DNA of 64,000 nucleotides from Oscillospiraceae bacterium (GTDB lineage Bacteria > Bacillota > Clostridia > Oscillospirales > Acutalibacteraceae): NCBI GenBank assembly GCA_031262985.1, contig JAISGQ010000030.1, positions 1 to 64,000 on the forward strand, written 5' to 3'. The notes under the pieces are model-generated. The model worked only from the letters and a program-made list of their open reading frames with translations. It searched no databases and had not been told where the DNA came from. Shown here piece by piece: positions 26,161-35,257 of this stretch (position 1 is its first letter; every line of letters begins with the position of its first letter). The position numbers and the translations under genes are program-made.

Positions 26161-26393
26161 TGAATTTATGTCTTGGATTTTAACAGAGTGAATTTGAATT
26201 GTCAAGGGTTTTTTGAAATATTTTTTATTGCCCAATTTATTGCGCGAAATATTAAGCGCATAATGTTTCGTTAATTATAGTGTTAATCTTGACAATTTTA
26301 CTTGCAAATTTATACTTATTGTGCTATTATTCACATATGGTTAATAAAAATGTATTACAATACATCAAAACTACAGCTTGAAAGGTGATTACT

Positions 26394-27605
26394 ATGAGTT
26401 TTTGTTCCCAATGCGGCACTAAATGTGAAGATAACGCGAAGTTTTGCAGTAAATGCGGCAATAAGTTGTCCTCGGGAGATATAAGCGCAAGGACTGCCGA
26501 GCCGAAATCGGTGAATCAGGCAGGTGCTACCATGCAGAAGGTGCTTGACACAGTGGCAAATTTTTTCAAAAGCGTCATCCAAAAGGTGATGAGCTTTAAC
26601 AAACAGCAAAAAATTATAGCTATCTCCGCCTCAGCAGTTGTCGTGGTGGGAGTAACACTCGCCGTAGTATTTTCTGCAATCGGAGACAGCGACATTCGCA
26701 CTGTTACACCAGATTTGGGAACTGCGCCGGACGGGAAGACGCAGAGCGTCTCCTCCGAGGAGGTTGACCCGTCGGCAAAGCTTCTCGCAAGCCTTACTAA
26801 AAGCGACAAATATCCCGCGTATCCGGGAGTGGTTGTAAAAGAAAGCAATTTCGAGGTATACCTTGCTCCCGATATAATTTACTCGACAACAGGGGATGAA
26901 AACGGACTTCCCGATTTAAATATAATGATGTACGCAGAGGGCAAAATTACTTCATTTGATACGTTAGAAGATTACGATATTGCACATTTAGAAACCGATA
27001 AAGGCACAATAAGTCTCATGAAAGACAAGGTTATAGCAGCTGACCAAACGTTGAGCAAACAAGACGAATGGACTATAATGGAGGTCGGAGATACCTACGG
27101 AATTTTCTTCTTGTACGTGGGATATGCGGAACAATTTGGCACTCCGATCGGAGTGTTCACCAATATTGAAGTAGCAGAAGGAGTAACCGAGGAGGATATA
27201 GCCAAATTAGCTGATGAGAAAACAGCTATCCGCTCAAAGGCGGCGGCGGATAAGCTGATTACCGTATATTCCGTATCTGTAAGCAAGCCTAATTCCGCCG
27301 GAGGAGTTAACGCAACTGTTTCATGGAAAAACAATTCCAACAAAGAAATAAAATATATTACTTTCGGTATAAATGCTATGAACGCGGTAGGAGACCGTGC
27401 TTATTGTGAAATCAGGGATTACTCCTACTTCGAAATGGAACTTACAGGTCCTTTTAAGAAGGGCAAAAAGAACAAAAACACAGAGAAAAACGCGTGGTAT
27501 AACGAAGATATTGTTAAAGGCGAATTGGAAACCGTAAAAATTACATACATGGACGGCACATCAGAGTTGATTAGAGGCAGTGATTTTAATTGCAAGTGGT
27601 ACTGA
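26394..27605 (+). CDS. Zinc-ribbon membrane protein with C-terminal sensor-like domain
   Basis: About 403 residues from the second ATG (26394, after AAAGGTG). An N-terminal zinc ribbon (CSQCGTKCEDNAKFCSKCG) is followed by a linker, one membrane helix at about 75-98 (KIIAISASAVVVVGVTLAVV), and a ~300-residue outer domain with a late Ig-like part (NATVSWKNNSNKEIKYITFGI). This architecture recurs in clostridia with unknown role. It ends at a terminator of the same sequence as those in the 13-16 kb region. Confidence 0.8.
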   Translation: MSFCSQCGTKCEDNAKFCSKCGNKLSSGDISARTAEPKSVNQAGATMQKVLDTVANFFKSVIQKVMSFNKQQKIIAISASAVVVVGVTLAVVFSAIGDSDIRTVTPDLGTAPDGKTQSVSSEEVDPSAKLLASLTKSDKYPAYPGVVVKESNFEVYLAPDIIYSTTGDENGLPDLNIMMYAEGKITSFDTLEDYDIAHLETDKGTISLMKDKVIAADQTLSKQDEWTIMEVGDTYGIFFLYVGYAEQFGTPIGVFTNIEVAEGVTEEDIAKLADEKTAIRSKAAADKLITVYSVSVSKPNSAGGVNATVSWKNNSNKEIKYITFGINAMNAVGDRAYCEIRDYSYFEMELTGPFKKGKKNKNTEKNAWYNEDIVKGELETVKITYMDGTSELIRGSDFNCKWY

Positions 27606-27624
27606 TTAAATTGTGATAAATTAA

Positions 27625-27660
27625 AGAGAACTCCCCGCTGTTTCGGCGGGGAGTTCTCTT
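27625..27660 (+). terminator. Intrinsic terminator, repeated sequence
   Basis: agagaactccccgc and gcggggagttctct form a 14-bp stem. The preceding gataaattaaa is also shared with the module at 13936-13946. Convergent with pyrI, 80 bases away. Confidence 0.85.
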
Positions 27661-27739
27661 GCGTAATAGGTGGGTATAATATACTGATGCTGATTCTCCA
27701 AACGGATACTGTACACTATTTGCGAATCAGCCTGAATTT

Positions 27740-28162
27740 TTACTTCTTCCCCGCGTACACCGCCTCGCAGTACACACAGCGGTAGTTCACGCCGTCGTCG
27801 CAAATCTCGAACACCTGCTCAATCTCCTGCTCGGTCATGGTGATACAGCGCGGATTGTTGCATGAGACAAGATTGACAAGCCGCCGAGGAGCAACCACCC
27901 GCTCCTTGCGCTCAAGCCGCTCGTCCTTAATGACGTTGACGGTGATATTCGGGTCAATGTAGCCGATGACATTGAGGTCGATACATATATCGGCGTCAAT
28001 CTTGATTATGTCCTTACGACCCATTTTCTCACTGCGTACATTCTTTATTATGGCTATGCAGCAGTCAAGCTCATCCAGCCCGAGAGCGTGGTACAGCTCC
28101 ATACTCCTGCCCGCCTTTATGTGGTCGAGTACTATTCCCTGCTTAATGCTGTCTACCTTCAT
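27740..28162 (-). CDS. pyrI: Aspartate carbamoyltransferase regulatory chain
   Basis: 140 residues, usual for PyrI. N-terminal allosteric domain (GIVLDHIKAGRSMELYHAL) and C-terminal zinc domain with CNNPRC and CVYC. It binds CTP/ATP and tunes PyrB activity. It starts directly after the pyrB stop with GGAGG in the pyrB 3' end, so the two are translated together, giving the holoenzyme stoichiometry. Last gene of the pyr cluster. Confidence 0.97.
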   Translation of the reverse strand: MKVDSIKQGIVLDHIKAGRSMELYHALGLDELDCCIAIIKNVRSEKMGRKDIIKIDADICIDLNVIGYIDPNITVNVIKDERLERKERVVAPRRLVNLVSCNNPRCITMTEQEIEQVFEICDDGVNYRCVYCEAVYAGKK

Positions 28163-29077
28163 CTACTGCACCTCCAGAAGAGTTTTAATAAGTGCCATTC
28201 TTACATACTTCCCGTTGCTTACCTGCCTAAAGTAGCAGGCACGCTTGTCGTCGTCGACCTTGACGGAAATCTCATTCACTCTCGGGAGGGGATGCATGAT
28301 TATTGCGTCCTCCTTCATGAGACCTACCTTCTCCATGTCAAGAATGAAGCTGTCCTTGAGCCTGAGGTAGTCCTCCTCGTTGAAGAAGCGTTCGCGCTGA
28401 ACTCTCGTCATGTATATCGCGTCGAGGGAGGGCAACTCCTCCTCCATGCTGCCCGACTCCCTCCAGCTCACATTTTGGTGCTTTGCAAGCTCGCTCTTGA
28501 CATAGGCGGGGAGTGAAAGCTCCTCGGGGGAGATGAAAATCAGCTTGATATCCTCATAATTGCACATCGCACTGACAAGGGAGTGTACGGTCCTCCCGAA
28601 CTTTAAGTCGCCGCACAGTCCTATGGTAAGCCCGCTGAGCTTACCCAGCTCCCTCTTTAGCGTGAGTAGGTCGGTAAGCGTCTGTGTAGGATGGTTGTGT
28701 CCTCCGTCGCCGGCGTTGATGATAGGCACACAAGACCGCTGGGAGGCAAGCAGTGGCGCGCCCTCCTTTGGGTGGCGCATAGCTATAATATCGGCGTAGC
28801 AGGACACTGTCTTCACGGTGTCGCTCACGCTCTCGCCCTTAGAGGCGGAGCTGGACTGCGCCTCCGAAAAGCCCAGTACGCTCCCGCCAAGCTCGAGCAT
28901 CGCTGCCTCAAAGCTCAGGCGCGTGCGGGTGCTCGGCTCGAAGAAGAGCGTGGCAAGCTTCTTCCTCCTGCACACCTCGCTGTAGTCGTCGGGGTGTTCT
29001 ATGATATTTTCCGCAAGGAGGAGAATATCGTCTATCTCCTCTGTTGTGAAGTCCTTAATGTCGATTAGATGTTTCAA
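28163..29077 (-). CDS. pyrB: Aspartate carbamoyltransferase catalytic chain
   Basis: 304 residues. Carbamoyl-phosphate loop [12 protein letters not shown] at about 45-56, HPTQTLTDL, and [10 protein letters not shown] near the end. It condenses carbamoyl phosphate and aspartate to N-carbamoylaspartate, the committed step of UMP synthesis. Start is TTG at 29077, eleven bases after GGAGG. The 113-base gap to pyrE shows no promoter I would defend, only short direct repeats (cggtagttctcagtgg type). Confidence 0.97.
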   Translation of the reverse strand: MKHLIDIKDFTTEEIDDILLLAENIIEHPDDYSEVCRRKKLATLFFEPSTRTRLSFEAAMLELGGSVLGFSEAQSSSASKGESVSDTVKTVSCYADIIAMRHPKEGAPLLASQRSCVPIINAGDGGHNHPTQTLTDLLTLKRELGKLSGLTIGLCGDLKFGRTVHSLVSAMCNYEDIKLIFISPEELSLPAYVKSELAKHQNVSWRESGSMEEELPSLDAIYMTRVQRERFFNEEDYLRLKDSFILDMEKVGLMKEDAIIMHPLPRVNEISVKVDDDKRACYFRQVSNGKYVRMALIKTLLEVQ

Positions 29078-29190
29078 TTAAGCGTAAACCTCCTGTGTAG
29101 TATCAGTTAGTTCTCGGTAGTTCTCAGTGGTTATCGGTTAGGTGACTGTTGACACAAGTTAAAATGCTAATGCTTAGGCGTCAATCCCTA

Positions 29191-29817
29191 TTACATCCAG
29201 CTTTCGTCTGACGGATTGTCGCGGAACTTGAGCAGTCTCTGCACGTCCTCAGGCTGGATGTAGCCCTCCTGTGCGGCGACCTCAACAAGCGCATCGAGAT
29301 TGGAGAGGCTGATGTTCCTGACATTCGCCGCAGCCAGCCGCTCTACTCCCTTCTTCATGCCGTAGGTGAATATGCTGACGATTCCCAGCACCTCCGCTCC
29401 TGCCTCGCGCAGTGCCTCCACTACCTCGATTACACTGCCGCCTGTGGAGATGAGGTCCTCGACGACTACGACCTTCTGCCCCTCTACCGATTTGCCCTCA
29501 ATCTGATTGCCTCTGCCGTGGGATTTAGCTCCCGAACGCACATAGCCCATAGGCATATCGAGAAGGTAGGCGGAGATAGCGGCGTGGGCTATGCCCGCCG
29601 TGCTTGTCCCCATGAGCATTTCGCATGAGGGGAAATTCGCGCGTACTGTTTCGGCTATCCCTTCCTCCACGCGGCGGCGAACCTCGGGGTAGGATAATGT
29701 CAGCCTGTTGTCGCAGTAGATGGGGCTTTTGATGCCGCTCGCCCATGTGAACGGCTCGTTCGGGCGGAGGAACACCGCCTTAATCGAAAGCAGGTCCTTA
29801 GCTGTTGTCTTTTCCAT
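29191..29817 (-). CDS. pyrE: Orotate phosphoribosyltransferase
   Basis: 208 residues. The PRPP-binding motif [14 protein letters not shown] lies at about 113-126 and [15 protein letters not shown] is the flexible loop. It transfers ribose-5-phosphate from PRPP to orotate, giving OMP for PyrF, its upstream neighbour. ATG after AGGAG. Confidence 0.97.
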   Translation of the reverse strand: MEKTTAKDLLSIKAVFLRPNEPFTWASGIKSPIYCDNRLTLSYPEVRRRVEEGIAETVRANFPSCEMLMGTSTAGIAHAAISAYLLDMPMGYVRSGAKSHGRGNQIEGKSVEGQKVVVVEDLISTGGSVIEVVEALREAGAEVLGIVSIFTYGMKKGVERLAAANVRNISLSNLDALVEVAAQEGYIQPEDVQRLLKFRDNPSDESWM

Positions 29818-29848
29818 TTCAATCTCTCCTAAAAATATGTTTCTTTAC

Positions 29849-29883
29849 TGAAGCTGTAGTGTATTTTATACACTACAGCTTCA
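29849..29883. other. Perfect 16-bp hairpin between pyrF and pyrE
   Basis: tgaagctgtagtgtat and atacactacagcttca pair perfectly around a ttt loop, overlapping nothing and ending just before the pyrF stop codon. No clean T-run follows on the minus strand. It may act as an mRNA processing or stability element between the two genes. Confidence 0.6.
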
Positions 29884-29887
29884 ATTA

Positions 29888-30586
29888 CTATCCGATAAAT
29901 TCAGCGACGCAACGCCTGTAGATCGCCACAGGGTCGCTTGCACCCGTAATCGGTCTGCCGACAACGATGTAGTCAGAGCCTATCTCTTTCGCCATAGCGG
30001 GAGTAGTAACCCGCGACTGGTCGTCCATACTGCCGTCTGCGAACCTGATTCCGGGAGTGACGGCGGCGAACTCCTTGCCGCAAGCCGCCTTCACAATACC
30101 CGCCTCGAGGGGGGAGCAAACGACGCCGTCCAGCCCCGCTGTTTTCGCATTCTTCGCGTACTGCGCCACTACGTCCTCGATTTTCTCGTCTATGAGCAGT
30201 TCGCTTCGCATACGCGCCTCGCTTGTAGACGTAAGCTGTGTCACGGCAATGAGGATAGGTCGGCTCTTGTCCTGCCTCGTCAAGCCCTCGATAGCCGCCT
30301 TCATCATGTCGATTGTACCTGCCGCATGGACGTTGCACATATCCACATCCATACCCGCTATCACAGCCATTGCTTTTTTCACCTGCATGGGTATGTCGTG
30401 GAGCTTGAGGTCGAGGAAAACCTTGTGTCCCCTCTCCTTGATTGCCCTTACGATAGAAGGACCTTCCGCGTAGTAAAGCTCCATGCCTACCTTGACGAAG
30501 GGCTTCTCCTCCTCGAATTTGCCGAGAAAGTCAAACACCTCGCCTGCCGATGCGAAATCCAAAGCAATAATTACGTCTTTTCCCAT
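29888..30586 (-). CDS. pyrF: Orotidine-5'-phosphate decarboxylase
   Basis: 232 residues, of the short (bacterial type 1) class. Catalytic K-D-K-D array in HKVFLDLKLHDIP, C-terminal phosphate loop VTPGIRFADG and DYIVVGRPITGASDP. It makes UMP from OMP. ATG after AAGGAG. It is separated from the LRR gene upstream by ~200 bases with two hairpins and may have its own promoter there, though none is clear. Confidence 0.97.
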   Translation of the reverse strand: MGKDVIIALDFASAGEVFDFLGKFEEEKPFVKVGMELYYAEGPSIVRAIKERGHKVFLDLKLHDIPMQVKKAMAVIAGMDVDMCNVHAAGTIDMMKAAIEGLTRQDKSRPILIAVTQLTSTSEARMRSELLIDEKIEDVVAQYAKNAKTAGLDGVVCSPLEAGIVKAACGKEFAAVTPGIRFADGSMDDQSRVTTPAMAKEIGSDYIVVGRPITGASDPVAIYRRCVAEFIG

Positions 30587-30633
30587 TTGTTATTCTCCTT
30601 CTTAATATTCATCCGTAGTATGGTTCTATAGCA

Positions 30634-30677
30634 GTCACCATGGGAGGGATGGATTCTGATTTTTTTCCATCCCTTTT
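30634..30677 (+). terminator. Terminator-like hairpin upstream of pyrF
   Basis: agggatgga and tccatccct flank ttctgatttttt, followed by TTTT on the plus strand. No plus-strand gene is upstream, so its role is unclear; on the minus strand it is a stem in the pyrF leader. Confidence 0.4.
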
Positions 30678-30697
30678 TCGTTCCTCCACTTTTTTGT

Positions 30698-30732
30698 GAC
30701 ATTACCCCGCACGTTGAGGGCGGGGTAATGTC
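30698..30732. other. Strong hairpin between LRR gene and pyrF
   Basis: gacattaccccgc and gcggggtaatgtc form a perfect 13-bp stem with a 9-base loop. It is likely to affect readthrough or processing between the LRR genes and pyrF on the minus strand, but has no T-run on that strand. Confidence 0.55.
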
Positions 30733-30788
30733 GAGGCACCAATCATGTTATAAACATAAAATTAAAATTTTGGGATACTGCAACAATA

Positions 30789-32522
30789 TTAGGTGTACCA
30801 AGTAATCGCGATTCTCGGTTTCGCGTTCTTGAGCTTTTGTGCGTTGTCCATCTTCATTGCATTGAATCCGAGGTGCAATTCCTTGAGGCTCTTGCAGTCC
30901 TTGAGCGGCATACAGTCCTTAACAGATGTGTAGAAGAGATTAAGTGTCTGCAATTTGTCGCATTTTGCAAGCGGCTTAATGGTTGTTATGCCGACCTTGA
31001 ATATATACAAGGTTTTAAGCTTTGCATACTTCTGAAGCGGAGTGAGGTCGATATTAGCATCGATGTTTACAATTGAGAGACCCGTTAAATTTGGAATATT
31101 CGCAAAAGCATTGAGGTCAACATTACTGCCGTTAATTGTTACTTCAGTAAGCTTTGTCAAGCTGTTCAGTGGGGAGAAATCCGTGATTTTGCTTTGATAT
31201 ATAAACTCGATATATTCAAGTTTTTCCAGATATTTAATCATTCCTATATCTGTTATGCTGTCCGCTTCATCAGAATCTCCGATATAGGCAGATGTTGCAG
31301 TCAAAGCAAGTCTTGAATTTCCTATAGTAACGTGCGAAAATTGAACATCGCAAGCGGGGTAGAGTGTGTTTATTGCTTCCAAATCCGCCTGTGATACTCC
31401 GAACGAACCGAAATTAAACGACTTAACATTCGTAAAGTAGGGGAGAGCAGCCTGAATGGATTCGGAGGATACGCCGCTTATTCTTGTAAGTTGTACATCT
31501 TCAGCGTCGGAGTTTACGTACACATCCTCGCCCACGGGAACTGACCAAATAATTTCTACTCCTTCGCCGACCGACAGAGCAAGGGAGTCGTACTCGTCGA
31601 AACCAATCGCGTCGAACGAGATGTCATCCTGTATCGTAAGGTCAATCTTTTTAAGAGCGTAGAACTTGCCGACCTCAGATGCGAATGTGAAGAAATTGCC
31701 CTCGCCTATGTCGGCGGAGGTGATAGTCTCCATGTTCGAGAGGAGGGTCTTGTTCCCTATGTTAACATCATAGATGATGTCGCAGCCGGGAACTGCGCTC
31801 ATTATTTTTCCCAGCTCTGTCTCTGTCAAATTGATACCGCTGATGTTGAGTGTCTCGAGGTTGTCCATTCTCGCGAGCATGATAGTGTTCGGAATCTCTC
31901 CTCCGGAGAGGTCAAGCTCGGTTGTCTTCGTGCTGATAAACTCGCCGCCGAGGTAGGTTATAGGCACTAAGAACCACGCGCCGACCAGCAGTGCTATCAG
32001 TCCTGCGACTACAGACAGAGAGATGATGAGTGCCTTTTTGCTCTTCTTGCCCTTAGGCGGATTGCCGTTAGGCAGAACCACGCCCTGCACAGGAATCTGC
32101 TGTACCATGGGAGGCTGTGCGTAGTTTACAGGCTGCATATAGTTTACAGGGGGCTGAGCGTAGCCTGCGGGGGGCTGTGCATATCCTGCCGGAGGCATAT
32201 AGTTTGCCTGCGGCGGCATTACGGGCTGAGTGTACACGTTGTAGGCGGGCTGTACCTCAGGCGCGGCAGGTATCGGATACGCGGGAACTGCCTCTACGGG
32301 AGCTGCCTCTACGGGAGCGGCAATCTCTACTGGGGCTACTGCTTCTACAGACGCTGCAACCTCTGCGGGAGCTGCCTCTGCGGGAATTGTCTCCACAGAA
32401 GCGGCAACCTCTGCGGCTACTGTCTCTACGGGAGCGGCAACCTCTGCGGTTACTGTCTCTGCGGTCTCTGTAGGCGCAGATTCAGTTGTTGCGGCGGTTA
32501 CATCGAACATTTTCTCTTCCAT
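30789..32522 (-). CDS. Leucine-rich-repeat membrane protein 1 (in pyr cluster)
   Basis: 577 residues. The N-terminal ~100 residues are an Ala/Val/Glu/Pro repeat (variants of AAPVETVAAEVAASVE), then Pro/Tyr-rich YAQPP repeats to ~155. A KGKKSKKALI stop-transfer precedes one membrane helix at about 165-187. About 380 residues of leucine-rich repeats follow, outside the membrane (LETLNISGI, LTEVTINGS, LKTLYIFKV, LKELHLGFNAM). The outer domain is clearly paralogous to the next gene. Nothing in it suggests pyrimidine chemistry; it may bind a surface ligand. Confidence 0.8.
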   Translation of the reverse strand: MEEKMFDVTAATTESAPTETAETVTAEVAAPVETVAAEVAASVETIPAEAAPAEVAASVEAVAPVEIAAPVEAAPVEAVPAYPIPAAPEVQPAYNVYTQPVMPPQANYMPPAGYAQPPAGYAQPPVNYMQPVNYAQPPMVQQIPVQGVVLPNGNPPKGKKSKKALIISLSVVAGLIALLVGAWFLVPITYLGGEFISTKTTELDLSGGEIPNTIMLARMDNLETLNISGINLTETELGKIMSAVPGCDIIYDVNIGNKTLLSNMETITSADIGEGNFFTFASEVGKFYALKKIDLTIQDDISFDAIGFDEYDSLALSVGEGVEIIWSVPVGEDVYVNSDAEDVQLTRISGVSSESIQAALPYFTNVKSFNFGSFGVSQADLEAINTLYPACDVQFSHVTIGNSRLALTATSAYIGDSDEADSITDIGMIKYLEKLEYIEFIYQSKITDFSPLNSLTKLTEVTINGSNVDLNAFANIPNLTGLSIVNIDANIDLTPLQKYAKLKTLYIFKVGITTIKPLAKCDKLQTLNLFYTSVKDCMPLKDCKSLKELHLGFNAMKMDNAQKLKNAKPRIAITWYT

Positions 32523-32696
32523 TTTTCATTCCTCCATTATTTTTTTGTAAATCAATAATAGCTGAAAATACGATGTTCTCTTTGCGAGCCGTTCTCAGCT
32601 ATTTTTACCGAAATTAAAGCGCGGAGTTTGTCCTCTGCGGGCGGTTTGAACTCTGTGGGGGCTGTCCTCCGCGGACAGTGCATAGGCGGATATCGC

Positions 32697-34196
32697 CTAA
32701 TAGTAGTAAATCACCTTAGCTCTTGTCCTCGCCTGCAGACGCGCCACATCTACTACATCAGCGTTGTTGTAGCCGAGATGAATCTCCTTAATCCCCTTGC
32801 ACTGCGCGAGGGGGTCTATATCCCGCACCTTCGTGTTGAAGATGTAGAGCGTCCTCAATTTGCCGCACTTTTGGAGAGGCGCAACGTCGGTTATTTCCGC
32901 TTCATTTATGTAGAGATACTCCAGCTTGCCGCATTTTGCGAGCGGTTCGAGGGAGAATTTCGACGGAATTTTGAGGAGGTATAGCTTCTTCATACCCTTT
33001 AAATATGAGAGCGAATCCAAATTTATAAGGGAGTTTTCGAGCGTTACGCTCTCGATTTTCGGGAGCGAATTAAACGCCTCGAAGTCGGCTATCTTATTCT
33101 GATTGCGTATGGTCAAGCTTTGCAACGCCGTCATGTATTTTAGCATGGAGATGTCGGTTATGCCGTCTGTCTCCTCGTTCTGACCTATCTCAGCGGATTT
33201 CATTGTCACGTCAAAAACGGTGTTTCCTATGACCGCGTGCCGAACGGTAAATTCGCAGTCGGGCAGGTTGCTCTCCATAAACCGAACTGCGGAGAAATCG
33301 ACCGCGAACCACGCGAAATCCAAGGCACGGAGCTTCTTGAGATACGACAGCGCGGAGAAAAGCGAATCGGAGGAGAGCGACTTGCCGTAATCCTTCAAAT
33401 TGAGCGATTCGGTATCGCTGTCTATAAAGCTGTCGCCTAAAGGAACGCTCCACAGGAGGCTTGTCTTCTCGCCGATATTTTCGATGATGCGGTCGTACAC
33501 CGCCGGCTCCGCGTTTGCTTCCCTTATGTCGAGCGATTTGAGCTTAGTAAAATAACTCAGATTTTCCGCTAAGGAGGAGAGGTTTTCTGCTCCTATATCC
33601 TCGAGCGTGAGGCTCTCGGCGTTGCTGGAGAGGAGCTTATCTCCCACTCGCACGTCGTATATTACCTCGCAGTCGGGCAGGGTGCTTTTGATGGAGGACA
33701 GCTCCTCGTCTCCTATAGCCATCCCCCTCAAATCGAGTGTCTCGAGCTTGCTCATCCTCGAGAGCATGACGAGGGAGGGAACTTCTCCCGATAGGCGGAG
33801 CGTGGTCTCCTTCGTGCTGACAAGCTCCCCTCCCAGATAGGTGTAGGGCAAAAACAGCCACGCGCCAAGTGCCGCCGCCGCAAGCGCGGTAGCCGCAATT
33901 ATGCTTAGAACCGCCGTCTTGAAGTAGGAGAAAAATCCGCTCCCGCTCACTGCCGCGTCCTCTGCCGTGTTCTCTGCCGCACTCCCTGCCGAATCGGATT
34001 CATCCGCGCAGTCGGGAAGGAGGTTTGCCCCCTTCTCGCTTTGAGTGTCAGCGGGGCTTATCTCCTCCGCGCGGTTCTGTGTGCCGTCCTCCGCGCCGAA
34101 GGACAATCTGCCCTTTGCTTTGAGCGCAGAGGGAGGAGTCTTTCGCGCTGTACGCGTATCGTCTGTTTTCTCAATAAACTGCTCTTTTTCTTTCAT
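32697..34196 (-). CDS. Leucine-rich-repeat membrane protein 2 (in pyr cluster)
   Basis: 499 residues. Acidic/Ser-rich cytoplasmic N-terminus (1-85), one membrane helix at about 90-115 ending in FLPYTYLGGE, then leucine-rich repeats to the C-terminus (LETLDLRGM, LKSLDIREA, LQSLTIRNQ, LRTLYIF, IKEIHLGYNNADV). LGGE(F/L)(I/V)STKETT at the domain start is shared with protein 1, so the two are tandem duplicates with different N-termini. Located between pyrD and pyrF on the same strand. Function unknown. Confidence 0.8.
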   Translation of the reverse strand: MKEKEQFIEKTDDTRTARKTPPSALKAKGRLSFGAEDGTQNRAEEISPADTQSEKGANLLPDCADESDSAGSAAENTAEDAAVSGSGFFSYFKTAVLSIIAATALAAAALGAWLFLPYTYLGGELVSTKETTLRLSGEVPSLVMLSRMSKLETLDLRGMAIGDEELSSIKSTLPDCEVIYDVRVGDKLLSSNAESLTLEDIGAENLSSLAENLSYFTKLKSLDIREANAEPAVYDRIIENIGEKTSLLWSVPLGDSFIDSDTESLNLKDYGKSLSSDSLFSALSYLKKLRALDFAWFAVDFSAVRFMESNLPDCEFTVRHAVIGNTVFDVTMKSAEIGQNEETDGITDISMLKYMTALQSLTIRNQNKIADFEAFNSLPKIESVTLENSLINLDSLSYLKGMKKLYLLKIPSKFSLEPLAKCGKLEYLYINEAEITDVAPLQKCGKLRTLYIFNTKVRDIDPLAQCKGIKEIHLGYNNADVVDVARLQARTRAKVIYYY

Positions 34197-34290
34197 TGCG
34201 TTTCACCTTTTTTCGCCAGTGTAGGGAGTGCTGTGCAGTAGCAATCCTGCCGTACTGCCTACGTCTAATTCCGTACTGCTTACTGCCTAC

Positions 34291-34327
34291 TGCCGTATTG
34301 CCGTATTGCCGTATTGCCGTATTGCCG
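34291..34327. repeat. 8-bp tandem repeat (TGCCGTAT x 4.7)
   Basis: Four perfect copies of TGCCGTAT plus TGCCG abut the pyrD stop codon, with degenerate relatives back to 34250. It occupies the pyrD-LRR2 gap and could vary in copy number by slippage. Confidence 0.85.
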
Positions 34328-35245
34328 CTAACTGTGCGCCTTTCCGACTATGTCGGCAAGGCTGTCTATACCCAGCTTCTCCATAAGGGGAGGGAGCTGT
34401 TCGATTATCCTCTTGCAGGCATACGGGTCGCGGAGATTAGCCGCGCCTACCTGCACGGCAGCCGCCCCTGCCATCATCATCTCGATTACGTCCTCCGCAC
34501 TGCTTACTCCTCCCATGCCCATAATGGGGATGCTGACCGCCTCATACACCTGATATACCATGCGAAGCGCGACAGGGAATATCGCAGGACCTGAGAAGCC
34601 GCCCATTTTGTTGGCTATGACGGGCTTTCCCGTCTTTATGTCTATCCTCATGCCGAGGAGCGTGTTTATCATGCTTATGCCGTCCGCTCCCGCCTCCTCG
34701 CACGCCTTTGCGATACTCGCTATATCGGTGACGTTCGGGCTGAGCTTGATGTAGACGGGCCTGGTCGTAACCCTCTTTACCGCCTGTGTGATTTCAGCCG
34801 CCGCCTCTGCCGATGTGCCGAAGGCTATCCCGCCTCCGTGGACATTGGGACAGCTGACGTTTACCTCGATTATCCCCACCTCGGGGCATTTGTCCGCTCT
34901 CTCACAGCAGTATACATACTCCTCCTTCGAGAAGCCGCCGATATTGGCAATCAGCGGGCGGGAGAATAATTTAGCTGCGTTTGGGAACTCGGTCTCCGCT
35001 ACCTCCTCGATGCCGGGGTTTTGCAGTCCTACGGAGTTTATCATGCCGGAGGTACACTCCGCTATTCTCGGAGTGGGATTGCCGAAACGCGCCTCCCGCG
35101 TAGTACCCTTTACCGAAATAGAACCGAGTATGTTAAGGTCGTAAAACTCCGAAAACTCCCTCCCGAAACCGAAGGTGCCGCTCGCGGGAATTATCGGATT
35201 GGGCATTTCTATGCCGCTGAGATTTACACTCATATTAACGCTCAT
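34328..35245 (-). CDS. pyrD: Dihydroorotate dehydrogenase, class 1B catalytic subunit
   Basis: 305 residues. FMN-binding PyrDB features: IPASGTFGFG near the start, NVSCPNVHGGG with the catalytic cysteine, VKLSPNV-type KLSPNVTDI, and IGMGGVSSAEDVIEMMMAGA at the end. It oxidises dihydroorotate to orotate and passes electrons through PyrK to NAD+. Start after GGAGGCGG, 12 bases downstream of pyrK. Confidence 0.96.
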   Translation of the reverse strand: MSVNMSVNLSGIEMPNPIIPASGTFGFGREFSEFYDLNILGSISVKGTTREARFGNPTPRIAECTSGMINSVGLQNPGIEEVAETEFPNAAKLFSRPLIANIGGFSKEEYVYCCERADKCPEVGIIEVNVSCPNVHGGGIAFGTSAEAAAEITQAVKRVTTRPVYIKLSPNVTDIASIAKACEEAGADGISMINTLLGMRIDIKTGKPVIANKMGGFSGPAIFPVALRMVYQVYEAVSIPIMGMGGVSSAEDVIEMMMAGAAAVQVGAANLRDPYACKRIIEQLPPLMEKLGIDSLADIVGKAHS

Positions 35246-35257
35246 ACTTCCCGCCTC

